Assembly (NCBI GenBank): GCA_038380435.1
Contig: JAWZYU010000010.1
Coordinates: 45,294,135-45,358,134 of the forward strand
Length of the DNA stretch: 64,000 bases
DNA from: Ryuthela nishihirai
Lineage: Eukaryota; Arthropoda; Arachnida; Araneae; Heptathelidae
Direction of reading: 5' to 3'
Part shown: positions 34,086-45,372 of the stretch, one piece after another
Layout of the letters: each line of letters starts with the position of its first letter
Position numbering within the stretch: the stretch's first letter is position 1
Made by a program: the position numbers and the translations under genes
Notes under the pieces: model-generated
Seen by the model: only the letters and a program-made list of their open reading frames with translations
Database searches by the model: none
Told to the model about the DNA's origin: nothing

Positions 34086-35517
34086 TACAGGGTGTTTCAA
34101 AACTCTCTATACAAGTTTCAATGGGAGATAGGGAACACCAAGACAAACCTTTTTCGTCTATGATTGTATGTCCGCTGACGTAACCCTTCGGTGCTAGAGG
34201 CGCTGTTTGGCGGCGCTGCAATTCGATAGAGGGGCGAAGTGGGAACGAAGAACGGACTTGTATTTGCTGTTGGCATTCGTAAATCAGACACATTATGTGT
34301 AGCATGGGATGTTTCATTACTGCTGAAATGGCTGACATGCATGTGGACTATGAGACTGCCAATGGAAATGGAAGAGCTGCTGTGAGGTTGTACAAACAGC
34401 GCTTTCCAAACTGACTTGTGCCAAACCGCCAAACATTTGCGCATTTGCAACTGGCAACTGCGAGAAACTGGAACGTTCCATGCAAACATGCATGACACTG
34501 GTCGGGAGAGAACCATGCACACTTCTGACATGGTAGAAGAGATTCTACGGCGGATTGAGGACAATCCAAGCTGAAGCATGCGAGCTGTTGCACGTAGTGT
34601 GGAGAATGTTGCACGAGAAGTAGTTACATCCGTTTCATCGTCAGAGAGTCCAGACATTGCAGCCTCAGGATTATCCTCTTCATGTGGAATTCGTCCACTA
34701 GTTTCTGCAGCAAACTGCAGTGCAGCCTGATTTTCTGGTTCATGTACTCTTCACATTAGGCCTCTTTCACACGTGAGGGTGTGTTTAATGTGCACATTCT
34801 CACGTTTGGGTGCATGAAAATCCACATACCATAATGGCGCATGGTCAACAACGGTTCGCCGTCAATGTTTGAATGGGTATCGTCCATAGCATTTTGATTG
34901 TGCCATACCTGTTGCCTCCTCGACTCAACGGGCAGATATCGGGTATTTCTTGAAGTTTCCGGACCTGCTGGAAGATGTTCTCGTAGCTATTCACAGACGA
35001 ATGTGATTTCAACGCGATGGAGCGCCAGCACACTTTAGCAATGATATATGGGATTATCTGAACCACCACTTTTGGGGGCCGATGGATAGGCCAGGGCGGA
35101 CCCGTCACCTGGACACCAAGATCGCCCGATTTAACATGCATCGATTTCTTCCTCTGGGGAAGTTGGCACCCATTGACTCAGATGAAGACCTCGTAGCAAG
35201 AATCGCTGTCGCTGCTGCAACTGTATGCGAAATTCCGGGAAACTTTCAACATATGGCAATCAATACTGCGACGTTGTCATGCATGCAAAGCTGTTGCCGA
35301 TCGCAACTTTGAGCACCTTCTTTAAATAAACATGTTGTTCACACTTGTTTCCATTCATTTATGTACCAGCTGCACCGATATTTCTGTCAGCGCTCTCTAG
35401 CACCGAAGGGTTACGTCAGAGGACATACATTCATAGACGAAAAAGGTTTGTCTTGATGTTCCCATCTCCCATTGAAATTTGTACAGAGAGTTTTGAAACA
35501 CCCCGTATATATACGAT
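34086..35517 (+). mobile_element. Mariner-like element with 115-bp inverted ends
   Basis: The left end, TACAGGGTGTTTCAAAACTC, and the right end read inward, TACGGGGTGTTTCAAAACTC, are the outer parts of inverted repeats spanning 34088-34205 and 35395-35515. They include CAAACCTTTTTCGTCTATGA and GTAACCCTTCGGTGCTAGAG and their complements. TA flanks both ends. At 1.43 kb it is slightly short for the type, because the middle of the transposase is deleted. Confidence 0.9.
34328..35310 (+). pseudogene. Mariner-like transposase with DUF4817-type N-terminus
   Basis: ATG 34328 opens MADMHVDYETANGNGRAAVRLYKQRFPN, a helix-turn-helix start typical of this group, followed at once by an in-frame stop. Later blocks are FLKFPDLLEDVLVAIHRRM, RDGAPAHFSNDIW (second catalytic Asp kept, about 35010-35050) and, in another frame at about 35121-35160, SPDLTCIDFFLWG (third acid kept). 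The first catalytic block is not found. Several frameshifts and stops make it inactive. It is related in type to the fragment at 3.2 kb. Confidence 0.88.
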
Positions 35518-35604
35518 TTCTATTAGCGCAAATGTAAAATTTAAAATTTCCTCGAGGACCTCTAGGATCTAGCAACCACAAATTCTGAACCACTGATCTG
35601 TAGA

Positions 35605-36030
35605 ATGAGCGATGGCTTATTTAGTTGGTAGCACGCAAGGCTCGTATTCTGATAGTCTAGTTCCAGTTCCCACTATTCCTGCACTGAAATTTTCTGCGTT
35701 AACCATCACCATACCATCGGAGAGAAAGAAGACACGATGAACCTTGGAAAAATAGCCTTCCGTCGCGCAGGGCATTAAAGTGTGACACCATGTGTACGAG
35801 ATTCATAGCTCATGAACGTTAAAGAATGCTTTGGATGGTCTTGCAAGAGGTTTTCTTGTCTCCTAACAGCTGTCCAATGGATCAGCTATCCAAACTTTTG
35901 TCTTAGCAATGGGGTCTTTGTGACATGACCATTTAGCACAGTGTGTGCAAAAACGAGTCCTTCAGAAGTAAAATAATCGGTGTCCCCTACTGACTGTGGG
36001 CAGAGCGAGGAATTTTGTGGATAATAAGGG
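35605..36030 (+). repeat. Old SINE-A plus a short inverted SINE-A piece
   Basis: A diverged plus-strand SINE-A (GTTGGTAGCACGCAAGGCTC, TGAACGTTAAAGAATGCTTTGG, CTCCTAACAGCTGTCCAATGG, GACATGACCATTTAGCAC) ends near 35975. It is followed by an inverted fragment, TCGGTGTCCCCTACTGACTG to TTTTGTGGAT, at 35979-36025. Confidence 0.8.
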
Positions 36031-36589
36031 TCAATGGAGTGTTTTTTTTTTATAGATTGTTACTGTTGTAACAACGTCAATAAATTCCGATAAGTCACAC
36101 TGGCGACAACGGTATTTAGAAATAATGTTATTAAGAGAAGCATTATATTATTAGGAAACATGAGATCAGTCAAAGAGGAATTTAAAACACAAATGATATC
36201 CTAAAAAAAAACTCGAGCAATTTCTTGCGCACACACTGAAATTACCTCGTTCCGTGAATTGAAGCTAACTCTGAATTTAATGTATTATTCTTCTATGGAT
36301 GTGCCAATAATGAAGTTAAAGATATAAACTGTTCTTGACACTAGATTATTTAAAAAATAAAACATATTCTTTCCTTAGAGGGCAGCTACACAATTTTCTC
36401 TTCTAAATTTAGGTCATGAAGTCACTTAAGTAGTTCCTCACTTAAAGTTTAAGTACGTTTTAGCTTCTTACGCGGTTAACCGCGTTGTGTGATAAAAGTC
36501 AATTTACATAAAGCATATGTCATTCTGAATGTGACTGTTATACATACTTTTTAAATATGCAAATGGATGAGTGTATTCAATTTCAATGT

Positions 36590-36885
36590 CAGAAAGTATC
36601 ATAGAAAAATGTCGCGTAGACAAAGAAATACTTGAAATAATTATCCGAAAAAAAATTGATTTTTCGCTGAGTAGGATTCGAACTCGCGTTGCCCAGTCAC
36701 ATGGCGAGCATGATAATCACTACACCATCGGCAGCTAACCATTTTTTTCGGCAATATGACATAGAGCAATTCCCGCATATACTGAAGACTAGCTCCCGTC
36801 GCCTCTATGTCGGGAATCGGTCAACCAAGATGCCTCGTATAATGGAAATAATATTTATCACTCATGCTCACAGCGTTATATAAAT
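36590..36885 (-). repeat. Repeat C copy with internal tRNA-like module
   Basis: Read on the minus strand: a body starting TTATATAACGCTGTGAGCAT-GAGTGA, then GGTTAGCTGCC, then a tRNA-like segment with A box GATGGTGTAGTGATTATC and B box GAGTTCGAATCC (36663-36740), then a tail with ATTATTTCAAGTATTTCTT. The block order matches the copies at 43434-43735 and 43832-44160. Body sequence in the middle differs between copies. Confidence 0.65.
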
Positions 36886-36997
36886 ACTTCAGCAATATTT
36901 TTTAGCTAATTATTACATTTATTGTTCTTACAAACTTTAACATTCCTTTCTTCTTCCTAAACATTAAGGCAATATTTTCGGTTACAGCAGTATTCAA

Positions 36998-37165
36998 ATA
37001 GCTTTTTAAGTTATGCAAATTGTGTATTTAATGGATTTCTAAGTTAAACAAACTGTGTTTTCTGTATTGGACTTCTAAGTTATGCAAACTGTGTCGTCTT
37101 TATCGGACTTCTAAGTTATGCAAATTTTGCCTTCGTTATTGGACTTACACGTTATTTAAATTCAC
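36998..37165. repeat. 36-bp minisatellite, about 4.7 units
   Basis: Units start at 37033, 37069 and 37105 with an exact 36-bp period (GGACTTCTAAGTTATGCAAA core). A diverged unit precedes them and a partial one follows. An isolated GGATTTCTAAGTT occurs again at 37874. Confidence 0.88.
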
Positions 37166-37288
37166 ATACCTAATAAGAATATAACTTCAGAAGTTATTTT
37201 CAAATTATTTAATAAATTATATATATATTAACTTTGTGTAAGGAATTCTTACAGTATTTATCAACTTTACATCAGTTTCTTCAGGGTC

Positions 37289-37312
37289 GTTGCATAATAC
37301 GTATTATGCAAC
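37289..37312. repeat. 24-bp perfect palindrome
   Basis: GTTGCATAATAC followed immediately by its complement. The right half-site is echoed as AGTAATATGTATTAAGCAACA at 37312-37332. Could be a protein-binding dyad or a MITE remnant; nothing else supports either. From 37333 to 38300 no feature is recognised. Confidence 0.6.
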
Positions 37313-38309
37313 AGTAATATGTATTAAGCAACAGGCACATGGACCTGCCAAAAATTTTTGTCCGTTTTTTTCCTCTTTTGTATGATTAAAAAGTGTAATG
37401 AAGATCTCTACTCGAAAATATAAGGACCAGATTGGTTGTTAAGGTCCAGAAACCGGATCTAGAAAAAAAAATCAAAAGTGGGGAAGGAGGGACGGCAAGA
37501 GATTGAATTTCCAGTGCTACTGCACTATCATCCCCCCCCCCCGTTTTAGAGATCTTTAAAATTTTTCTTCAAAAGTGCATGAAATTATAAATAAGCTTAA
37601 TTTTTTCCCTCTTTTACCCTTACTAGCATTCGGCAAAGGGTGTGGAGGGCGTACATGGCTCTTTTTCCCACCTCCTAGATCCGGCTCTGTTAAAGTTTGT
37701 TAAACATCATTATACTATCCGAGAAAAAAGATTCAAGGTAATTTAGATCACCATCTACCCAACGAAATCCATACACCTATAAAAATTTATCCTTCAAAAG
37801 GGTGTACGAAGCAGAAGTGTCTGGGGCTTACAAATATGTTAATCCGGTACTGCAAATTGTATCTTCTACATACTGGATTTCTAAGTTCTTGTGTATACCT
37901 ATCTTGTTATAACTATTGAGTTTCTCAGGACTCTAAATATTGCTGTTTCATATTCCAGATTCCTTACCTCTCTAAATAATAACTGAAAAGGTTTGAAATT
38001 TACCATATTATACACACCTGATGGAGATCTTTTATTTATATTCTGTAATATTTCGCCATAAAAAAAGTTATTTTGGAAATTGAGGAGCATCGTATCGTGA
38101 CATTGGAGTTTGTCTTTCTTCTGACATGACATTGAAATTATCGATTTTTTTTTTCTTTAGGCAATGCATGGATGGATTTTGTAGTTTGACCAAGGTAGTA
38201 TTGGGGGAAGGGGGAGCTTCTTACGTTTTACGACTTTATGTCCACAGGGTATGTCAGGGCGGCATAAATGTAATGTGGACGTAAGCCCAAAGTCATCTTT
38301 TAACTTAAG

Positions 38310-38560
38310 CGGCTGGGACGAGTTTGGAACAGTAGATAGCGCTTCGGCTGAAGCTGCTATCTGAAGCTCTTCGGCTGTACCTGCTGTTCCTAGGTTCGAG
38401 TCTGAACTGTGCCTGATTTCCGCATTTCTCTGCTGACACCACACTGCCCTAGTTGAAAAAGTGTGCATCAATGACCTACGAAAGGTCACAGTCAGTCTGA
38501 TAAACCTTGTACAAGAGAACCAAATGGCCTTAATATAAATTAATAGCGCCAATAGGCAGA
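38310..38560 (+). repeat. Possible tRNA-like SINE, unassigned family
   Basis: A B-box-like CTAGGTTCGAGTCTG at 38390-38405 follows a stem-rich segment (GCGCTTCGGCTGAAGCTGC), and the downstream sequence is not repeated in the window. The A box is unclear. The 136-codon minus-strand open frame across it (38567-38157) has no motif and seems fortuitous. Confidence 0.35.
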
Positions 38561-38919
38561 GCAACAAATCAAAAGCTTGTACTTAATATAAATTTCAATC
38601 AAAGTTAACTCAGAAAAGAAACATAGTAATATAGCATGCATGTGCAAATGCGCTAGGGTCCTGCCCAGCGATAACAGATCTTCACATTAATATTGAACTA
38701 TAAAGACTGCTGTTATCAGCGAAATGGAAATGAAGCTTCGTGCACTCTATGTATGTACTTCAAAGTTCTAAATAAGTTTTACAAAGGAAGCGCAAGGAAA
38801 TCCTTATTTTGACTCCTTCAATTTTTTTTTATATTTTGGACTGACGTTCTTGATTTTTTAAAGAGAAAATCAAATAATTCGTGTTCTCTATTGTTGTGTA
38901 CATTAGGTCCCAGACAGAG

Positions 38920-39366
38920 TAGGTCCTCATGACGCTCAGTCTACGTCCTATAGCCCTGCATCGCTGGTGGATAGCGATGATGAGATAATAATTTATTACC
39001 CTGAACTTCACCCCGTTATAAGTCATTTCGCTTTACAACGCGACTTTAGAGTCCCTAATGACAACATGTAACGGATACCACTGTATAATGGTTTCCATAA
39101 ATTAAGGAACAACTCTACGTGATGTCAATAGGAAATTAACATGTAGGTCCTCATGACGCTCAGTCTACGTCCTATAGCCCTGCATCGCTGGTGGATAGCG
39201 ATGATGAGATAATAATTTATTACCCTGAACTTCACCCCGTTATAAGTCATTTCGCTTTACAACGCGACTTTAGAGTCCCTAATGACAACATGTAACGGAT
39301 ACCACTGTATAATGGTTTCCATAAATTAAGGAACAACTCTATGTGATGTCAATAGGAAATTAACAT
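38920..39366 (+). repeat. 224-bp recent tandem duplication
   Basis: 38920-39143 and 39144-39366 are almost identical; I see one base difference (CTCTACGTGATG against CTCTATGTGATG). The unit includes the first about 55 bp of the foldback MITE family (GGTTTCCATAAATTAAGGAA), so the duplication arose after that MITE was in place. Only the second unit continues into the MITE arm. Confidence 0.93.
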
Positions 39367-39510
39367 TAAAGCTCTATAACTTACAAAATAATTTTTTTAA
39401 AATATGATAGCAGATAAAGATCTCAATCAAATATATCAATATTTCGATTTTCAACAATATTCGTTCAGTACTTAATGAATTATGGAGATCTGAATATTTA
39501 ACAATGCCCA
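39311..39510 (+). repeat. Foldback MITE family, left-arm copy
   Basis: From AATGGTTTCCATAAATTAAG through AGCTCTATAACTTACAAAAT, ATATCAATATTTCGATTTTC and TTAATGAATTATGG to TATTTAACAATGCC it follows the left arm of 57143-57693. The right arm is absent. Confidence 0.85.
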
Positions 39511-39778
39511 TATCTTGTCCAGTGGTTAACGTAGCTGAGACTACAAAACCAACGGGTATGTTCCTCTGTCAGGGACGTACCCAGAGGGGTGTCCCTCCCC
39601 CGAACTCTGGATTTCCCGGAACCCTGAAAATACTGTTGTCTTATAATAAAATCTCAACTTCTCTATCTATTTTGAAATTCAATACAGTTGTACTTCCCTA
39701 CACAAAGGACGGAGATAACCTAGAAGCTATATTAGGCTTGTCCTTTTTTCTCATACAACATACGAACACTTACACAAG

Positions 39779-39850
39779 GACAGGCCCCGCTGGTCGCAGT
39801 AGTCAGGTGCGCTAACCACTAGACCAGGTAAGTGTGATGACCCGGTGTTC
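39779..39850 (-). repeat. tRNA-like fragment
   Basis: On the minus strand, CTGGTCTAGTGGTTAGCGCA is an A-box-like start. No matching body or B box is evident on that strand, while a B-box-like GGTGTTCGGATCC lies on the plus strand at 39843-39855. It is a SINE remnant at best. Confidence 0.35.
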
Positions 39851-39872
39851 GGATCCTGTCCGACTGTGCCAG

Positions 39873-40868
39873 ATGTGATGACCCAGTCCGAACAGGAGAG
39901 AGAGAGAGATGTTATTGCTACTTAATTCACTTCGGTGAAACTTACAGATTCGCGGGTTTTTACGACCGTGCCACTGTACGCCTCAACTTTACTGTGTTGA
40001 ATGAAGAATAGGAACTGTCCATCAATTAACTGCACGAGAGTAGATAAGGACGACACAGTTTTATTTATGATATGTACAGCTACATGCTGGGAATGAACTC
40101 TACTCCGCGGGCCTTTGCTGTTTCACTGCTGCAAACAATAATAATGAGGTGGAGAATCGCACACTCTGCGAATTCTCACTTTACAGACCTCAAAAACTCG
40201 GCGAAAGGATTTTCCTTTGCCTACACTGTGGTTCCTCTTGAACCACAAAAATAAAAAGACTGATTCTCCAAGAATCTAGATTCTTTCTTGGAATCGCACC
40301 CTCACTCACGTCAAGGGTTTCCTTTGAGTTTGACGGCGTCCTTCTGACGCGTATCAAAACGACTCCCTCTCGTTCGAAAGCTAACGCCAAAACTAATGTT
40401 TCAAATCTCCCGCCTAGCTTTCTCGCTGCACTAGGGCCCTAAGCGGTAATTAACGTCCATCGACAACTGCTGGCATTCGTCTCCATCGATCGTCCATCGT
40501 CGTCCATCGATCGTCCATCGTCGTCCATCGTCGTCCATCGACGTCGTCGATCTCCATGCATTCGTCGTCGATCTCCATGCATCGTCGTCGATCTCCATGC
40601 ATTCGTCGTCGATCTCCATGCATCGTCGTCGATCTCCATGCATTCGTCGTCGATCTCCATGCATCGTCGTCGATCTCCATGCATTCGTCTCCATCGTCGT
40701 CCATCGACAACTGCTGGCACTTCCACGGAGCAGCTTTAGACCCGAAAACAACAACAGTGAGTCATCCTAGCACAAACATTTCAAAGAACACATAAAAATA
40801 TATACAACAATAAAATCCAACAAAAATATACAATAAATAAATAAATATAAAATTCGAGGGACATGACA
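39873..40868 (-). mobile_element. Solo LTR with an internal minisatellite
   Basis: Homologous along its length to 59551-60298: CTTCGGTGAAA, GACGACACAGTTT(T)ATTTA, CTGCTGCAAACAAT, GACGCGTAT(C/T)(A/C)AA, and the right end GAGGGACATGACA. Ends are TGTGATGACCC and GGGACATGACA, a 5'-TG...CA-3' inverted pair as in LTRs. AATAAACTGTGTCGTCC on the minus strand looks like a polyadenylation region, which suggests minus orientation. It is about 250 bp longer than its relative because of the minisatellite at 40455-40715. No internal retroelement genes adjoin it. Confidence 0.75.
40455..40715. repeat. Minisatellite of GTCGTCGATCTCCATGCAT units
   Basis: The left part is CGTCCATCGATCGTCCATCG-type repeats; the right part is 20- and 21-bp units of GTCGTCGATCTCCATGCA(TT/T)C alternating strictly. 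The array lies between two copies of CATCGACAACTGCTGGCA (40458 and 40702). Frames across it on both strands stay open and give MHGDRRR/MEIDDE repeats; there is no sign of a start, intron or domain that would make them genes. Confidence 0.92.
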
Positions 40869-41905
40869 GTATGGTCTTAGTATAATTTTCTTTTAGCCTC
40901 ATATTTTATGTCCGACACTAAACATAGATTTAGTAAAAACTATAAAATCTCATTCCATATAGAATATCACTTTAAACTTTCCTGTTCGGAATATATTAGT
41001 AATTGGGAAATCCTACTCAAGTCTTACTCTCAGACCCACCTCTATCCCACCCCGAAAATAAAACCTCGATATATGCCTCTTCCTGTGTATATGTTTATAG
41101 GTTTTATGAGAAAGCAGGACCAGTGCCGTCTTAACCCTTTCAGAACCATAAGGTTTCTAAGAGTAAATATTAGTATGTAACTGTTTATTTTAATTTGTTT
41201 AGACGTAAAATAAATAAAAATCATAAGAAAAATACATAACAATGTGTAGTTTTTTTGGAATTTTATGGAAAATATTTTTCCCAATGGACTATAAGGGTAA
41301 CACAAATTATAGTTAGGCTTATTATGCAATGTCTTTTATTTATTGGTTTATTAGAACAAAATGTTAACTAAAATAATACAAAATTATGAAATAAAATTAC
41401 TATACAAAATGATGTGCTAATTATGATATTCGGCGAAGCAATTTCTTTTGGTTGTGAGGCAAAGATGGACATTGCACATAGTACGTATATTATGCATCCT
41501 GATAGTTCTGTTTTTTTTTTTTTCTAAACGTTCCCGTTTACGTAATTGCGTTCGGCATACGTTCTATTTTGACATTCTGTATAAAAAATGCAGATAAGGT
41601 TATAATTAAATACGACAATCACCAATTCTAAAATGGAAAAATGTTTCCCTTAGTCGTGAAAGGGTTAACAGTATTGTAGACCGCTGGGCAAAACAATGCA
41701 CTGGAGCCCCTACCCACTCACCTACGGGAATAAAATTAATCGACACAAACATTTGCGAAATTTGGAATCATGGTTCCCTGGGCAACTGTCCAGTGTGCTC
41801 ATGTCTTAAGACGGACCTTATCAGGACAAGCCCAACAGAGTTTCTAGGTTATTTCTGTCCCCTCTTTTGTGTAGGGGAAAAAAATAAATAACCATATCAG
41901 TCGTA
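40869..41905. other. Unassigned AT-rich stretch
   Basis: Short open frames at 40908-41180 and 41042-41329 have no recognisable motif. No repeats shared with the rest of the window were noticed. Confidence 0.35.
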
Positions 41906-41907
41906 AA

Positions 41908-42262
41908 AATTGATTTCAGAAGTTGATTGAAACTTAGTAATAAGTATTGTATCAAAGTGTTTAATAAAATAAGTGTGTATTTTAGAAGTCTGTGTAAAAA
42001 ATTACTTCACTGTTCGTCAGGTTTGTATAAATTTCTTAAGACTGGCATTGCTGTTGTTAAATTTTCAAACTTCCACAACTCATTAAATACCGAACAAATA
42101 TTGTCGAAAAATCGAGAGATTGATTTATTTGATTGAGATCTTTATTTGCAATCGCATTTTCCAACACAAAAAAACTTATTTTAGAAGTTATAAAGCTTTG
42201 ACGTTAGCTTTCCATTGATTTGACATAGGGATATTCCTTAATTTATCGAAACCAGTGAACTT
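41908..42262 (+). repeat. Foldback MITE family, centre and right arm
   Basis: Matches the centre and right arm of 57143-57693 (inverted relative to it in the centre): AATAAGTATTGTATCAAAGTG, CTGGCATTGCTGTTGTTAAA, CCACAACTCATTAAATACCG, ATTTATTTGATTGAGATC and ATTCCTTAATTTATCGAAAC. The left arm is missing. Confidence 0.85.
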
Positions 42263-42754
42263 CTTAGGGTGAAATATCATTTTGAACAAGTTTTTAGGGG
42301 AAAAACTGTTTTGAGCCGATGAGCTTACTACAAAGAAATCACAAATAAGCATCTTTAGGGGGACATTCGCAAGCATGAAGTTAAAATCGTCTTGAACAGA
42401 ATGGGATGCGAACGGTTGATAAGATACTAGTTGCTCTGACCACCGAGATATTATACACCGATCAACATTTCCTTTAACAACGATTATGAGCGGATCATGG
42501 GCATCGGGAGGATCAGTGCCTCAAGATAGACATATTTAGACACATATATTCATTCAGGAGTCTAATTGTGAAAACAGCAATCTTGCCTAGATTACACCGT
42601 AATATAGCTAAACTTATGCAGGAAAATGAAACGAAAATTTATTATTGAAAATACATGTAAAAATGTTTTTTATATTAATAAATTAAAATAAATTTATTTT
42701 TTCTGAATGCAAAAGAAAACGTAGAAAAAATTAAGATTGCATTTCATTCAGGAA

Positions 42755-42812
42755 AAATCTCGTTGGTTCGCCGGCAACACTGCAACCCTGGAGATCCGGG
42801 TTCGAATCCTTG
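42755..42812 (+). repeat. tRNA-like fragment
   Basis: CGTTGGTTCGCCGGCAACAC, a CTGCAACCCTGGAGATC arm and the B box GGGTTCGAATCC. It abuts the 3' end of a minus-strand SINE-A. The acceptor stem cannot be closed, so it is not a functional tRNA. Confidence 0.45.
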
Positions 42813-42817
42813 TTGAA

Positions 42818-43197
42818 TTGTTTTACTTCTGAGTGGTATTTTGTTTTGCATACGATGGGCTGAATGTCCACATCACAAGGGCCCCCAAAGACTCGGAGAA
42901 GGTTAACGGAGGGTACCCAATGGAACAGCTGTTGGGAGACGATGGTAGCCTCCTGTCAAGGATATCCAGCGTGTTCATTAACGTACATAGGGTATGGTTC
43001 TCCTGCACTTGTGGGACACGGCTTAACGTCCCATTCGACGGACGGCAGCCTTTCCAAGACCATCGGTGTTCCCTACTGATCTGGGCAGGACGGGGAGTTT
43101 TGCGGAGATAAATCTCAACGTTGATCCAAATGAGACTCGAACTTGGGAACTGCAGATTACGAGTCTGGCACACTACTGACTGAGTCACCCCCGCCTC
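42818..43197 (-). repeat. SINE-A, full length
   Basis: Minus strand from GTTTTACTTCTGAGTGG to CTGACTGAGTCACCCCCGCC. All body blocks and both tRNA-like boxes are present (complement of B box: GAGACTCGAACTTGGG). Open frames of up to 121 codons across it are shadows of the SINE. Confidence 0.92.
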
Positions 43198-43433
43198 TCG
43201 AGTTCGGTAATGGCATAGTTGTTTGCTCAGTCATAACCTTCAGATAAGCTAGTAGGTTTTCAGACTATACATATTATTATTCAACACGAATAAATTTTTC
43301 GATCAATTTTCCAGAAGCGTTTTTCCACCCCTCTTGTCCCTCTGTCGACGCTCATGGAATGGATCCAACCGAAAGATGTATCAGATGGCAGAATATTAAA
43401 AGCGCATAGACATCTATACACACAATTATGCAA

Positions 43434-43735
43434 CATCAGTGTAAAGAATCACGGGATGTGTCCTGTAGACATCGAACTCATGAAATAATAAGCTGAAATT
43501 TTTTTTTGCCATGAGTGGGAATCCAACCCACGTCTCCAGGAAATATACCAGTTATGCTAACCACTACACCATCAATGGTTAACCTTTTTTCAGCTTGTGT
43601 GACCATATAAACTTTCCGGATTTTATTTGTTTGATTCGCAACAGCTGCGCCATCTGTCCCGGAAAGTGGACAACTGTGTTTTCACTTTAGAGATGGCATT
43701 TAATGTTTGTCACTCACGCTCATGGCGTTAAATTA
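43434..43735 (-). repeat. Repeat C copy (minus)
   Basis: Read on the minus strand: body TTTAACGCCATGAGCGTGAG...CAGATGGCGCAGCTG...TCCGGAAAGTTTATATGG...GGTTAACC, then the tRNA-like module (GATGGTGTAGTGGTTAGCAT A box; GTGGGTTGGATTCCC B box; 43509-43578), then a tail TTCAGCTTATTATTTCATGA. The tail alone recurs at 43743-43800. Confidence 0.8.
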
Positions 43736-43831
43736 ATAAATCAGTAGTAAAGAATCACAGGATGTGTCCTATAGACATGTAACTCATGAAATAATAAGCT
43801 GAAAAAAATTGGCTTTGATATGAGTGTGAGT

Positions 43832-44160
43832 GAGTTTAACGCCATGAGCGTGAATGACAAACATTAAATTCGATCTCTAAAGTGACACACGGTTGTCCAT
43901 TTTCCCGGATAGATGGCGCCACTGTTGCGAATCAAATAAATAAAATCCGGAAAGTTTATATGGTCACACAAGCTGAGAAAAGGTTAGTCCCCTTTTCATA
44001 ATAGGGCTTTGTCTTAAGTCTAAACGAAAAGCTGCATTTGTATATTTATGCTTCTGTAGTGGTTAGCATAACTGGCATTTTTCCAGGAGACTTGGGTTGT
44101 AATCCCACTCATGGCAGAACCAATTTTTTTTCAGCTTATTATTATACAACATTTTGCTCT
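43832..44160 (+). repeat. Repeat C copy (plus), interrupted
   Basis: Inverted relative to the previous copy. The body runs from AGTTTAACGCCATGAGCGTG to GAGAAAAGGTTA, then a 70-bp foreign arm (43987-44057) replaces the expected ACCATTGATG, and the tRNA-like module (GTAGTGGTTAGCATAACTGG) and tail follow. The body holds TAGATGGCGCCAC at 43910-43922, a partial CTCF-like core. Confidence 0.8.
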
Positions 44161-44805
44161 TGATAGCTAATGTGTCAAACCAGGGCCATATCTAGCCGGA
44201 ACGAAGAGGGTCGTGCCCCCCCCCTCCTCCCCTCCTTTCAGAATAAAGGAATATGAGGGCAAAACGTTATTTAAATTATTTATATTTCATGCATTTTTCA
44301 AGATATTGTTAAAGACTCGTAAAACGGAATGAGGAATGTTATACTGATTTCGAAATCCAGTCTCCCCCCTCTTTATATGTTTCCGCCTCGATTGTGTTGC
44401 TTGCTCCCACCTCCCTTCCCCTTATTTTTTTTCAAGATCCGGGCCTTTCATAAAACTAAAAATACTCGCTTTCATAAAGACTAGTACTCATATGAAACGG
44501 AAGTTAGAGCAGGTTTTAAAAATCTAAATTTTAGGTATTACAAGATGGAAGCACTAAATGTCAAAGTCACAGGTTTATTCCAGCATTGCCTGTTAGTTCA
44601 AATGGCCTGCAGGTGTAGTAAAGGATTTGTATGTTCTTCTCTGTGGCTTAAAAATGATTCACGTCCGACGCAAATCGTGTTTAAACAGCGTACGGAAACA
44701 AGACCGTGAGTCAGTTTATACACTCAATCCTACATCAGAAGCATAAATATACAGATGCAGCTATTCGTTTAGACTTAAGACAAAGCCGTATTATGAAAAG
44801 GGGAC
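43987..44805. repeat. Inverted repeat with 70-bp arms
   Basis: 43987-44057 (GTCCCCTTTTCATAATAG through TTGTCTTAAGTCTAAACGAA to TTATGCTTCT) is repeated in inverse at 44737-44805 at over 90% identity. About 680 bp lie between, including the tRNA-like end of a repeat C copy and otherwise unassigned DNA. Confidence 0.88.
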
Positions 44806-45372
44806 TTCAGCTAAGTATATATTTTCCTCAATACAAAGAACTTTAAGGACTCTCGTCTCATAATAACGTAAACTGTGATACCATATTCTTCACTTCATTG
44901 CTACCACACTTGTTTAAGGAGTAAACCAGTTATAGTCGTCAGTATCTGTTGAAGCAAAATACCAATTCGCATTCATGAAACTTGTAGACAATTTTATTGC
45001 TTATATGATAAACTTTCTTTTTCATATTCTATTAATATATTTCATTCTATTAAGAGGCATCTACAAATATGCAATATAATAAGGGGCATACTGGTTTCTG
45101 GGGAGAAGGGGGTCCACTACTTTTTAGGAGGGGGAAGAAGCTGAAAATTAAAAAATATATATATACACAAAATAAGAAGTGGAGTGTCATTTTGAGGAGT
45201 GCTCTATTATATAAGGTTTGTAAACCACTGGTGTACATAGTGGATTGGTGGATTTCCCACCACTCAAGACAAAATGAAAACCCCGGGTAACAAATAATGG
45301 ACAGAAGAGCCAAAAATTTTGAAAAGGTTGAAATAATTACAATTTTTTAAATATTATACAAGACTAAGTTGG

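Noticed and set aside
40431..40795. MHGDRRR / MEIDDE repeat proteins in several frames on both strands
   Set aside because: The minisatellite unit lacks stop codons in most frames; there are no start, splice or domain features, and the array is an expansion within an LTR.
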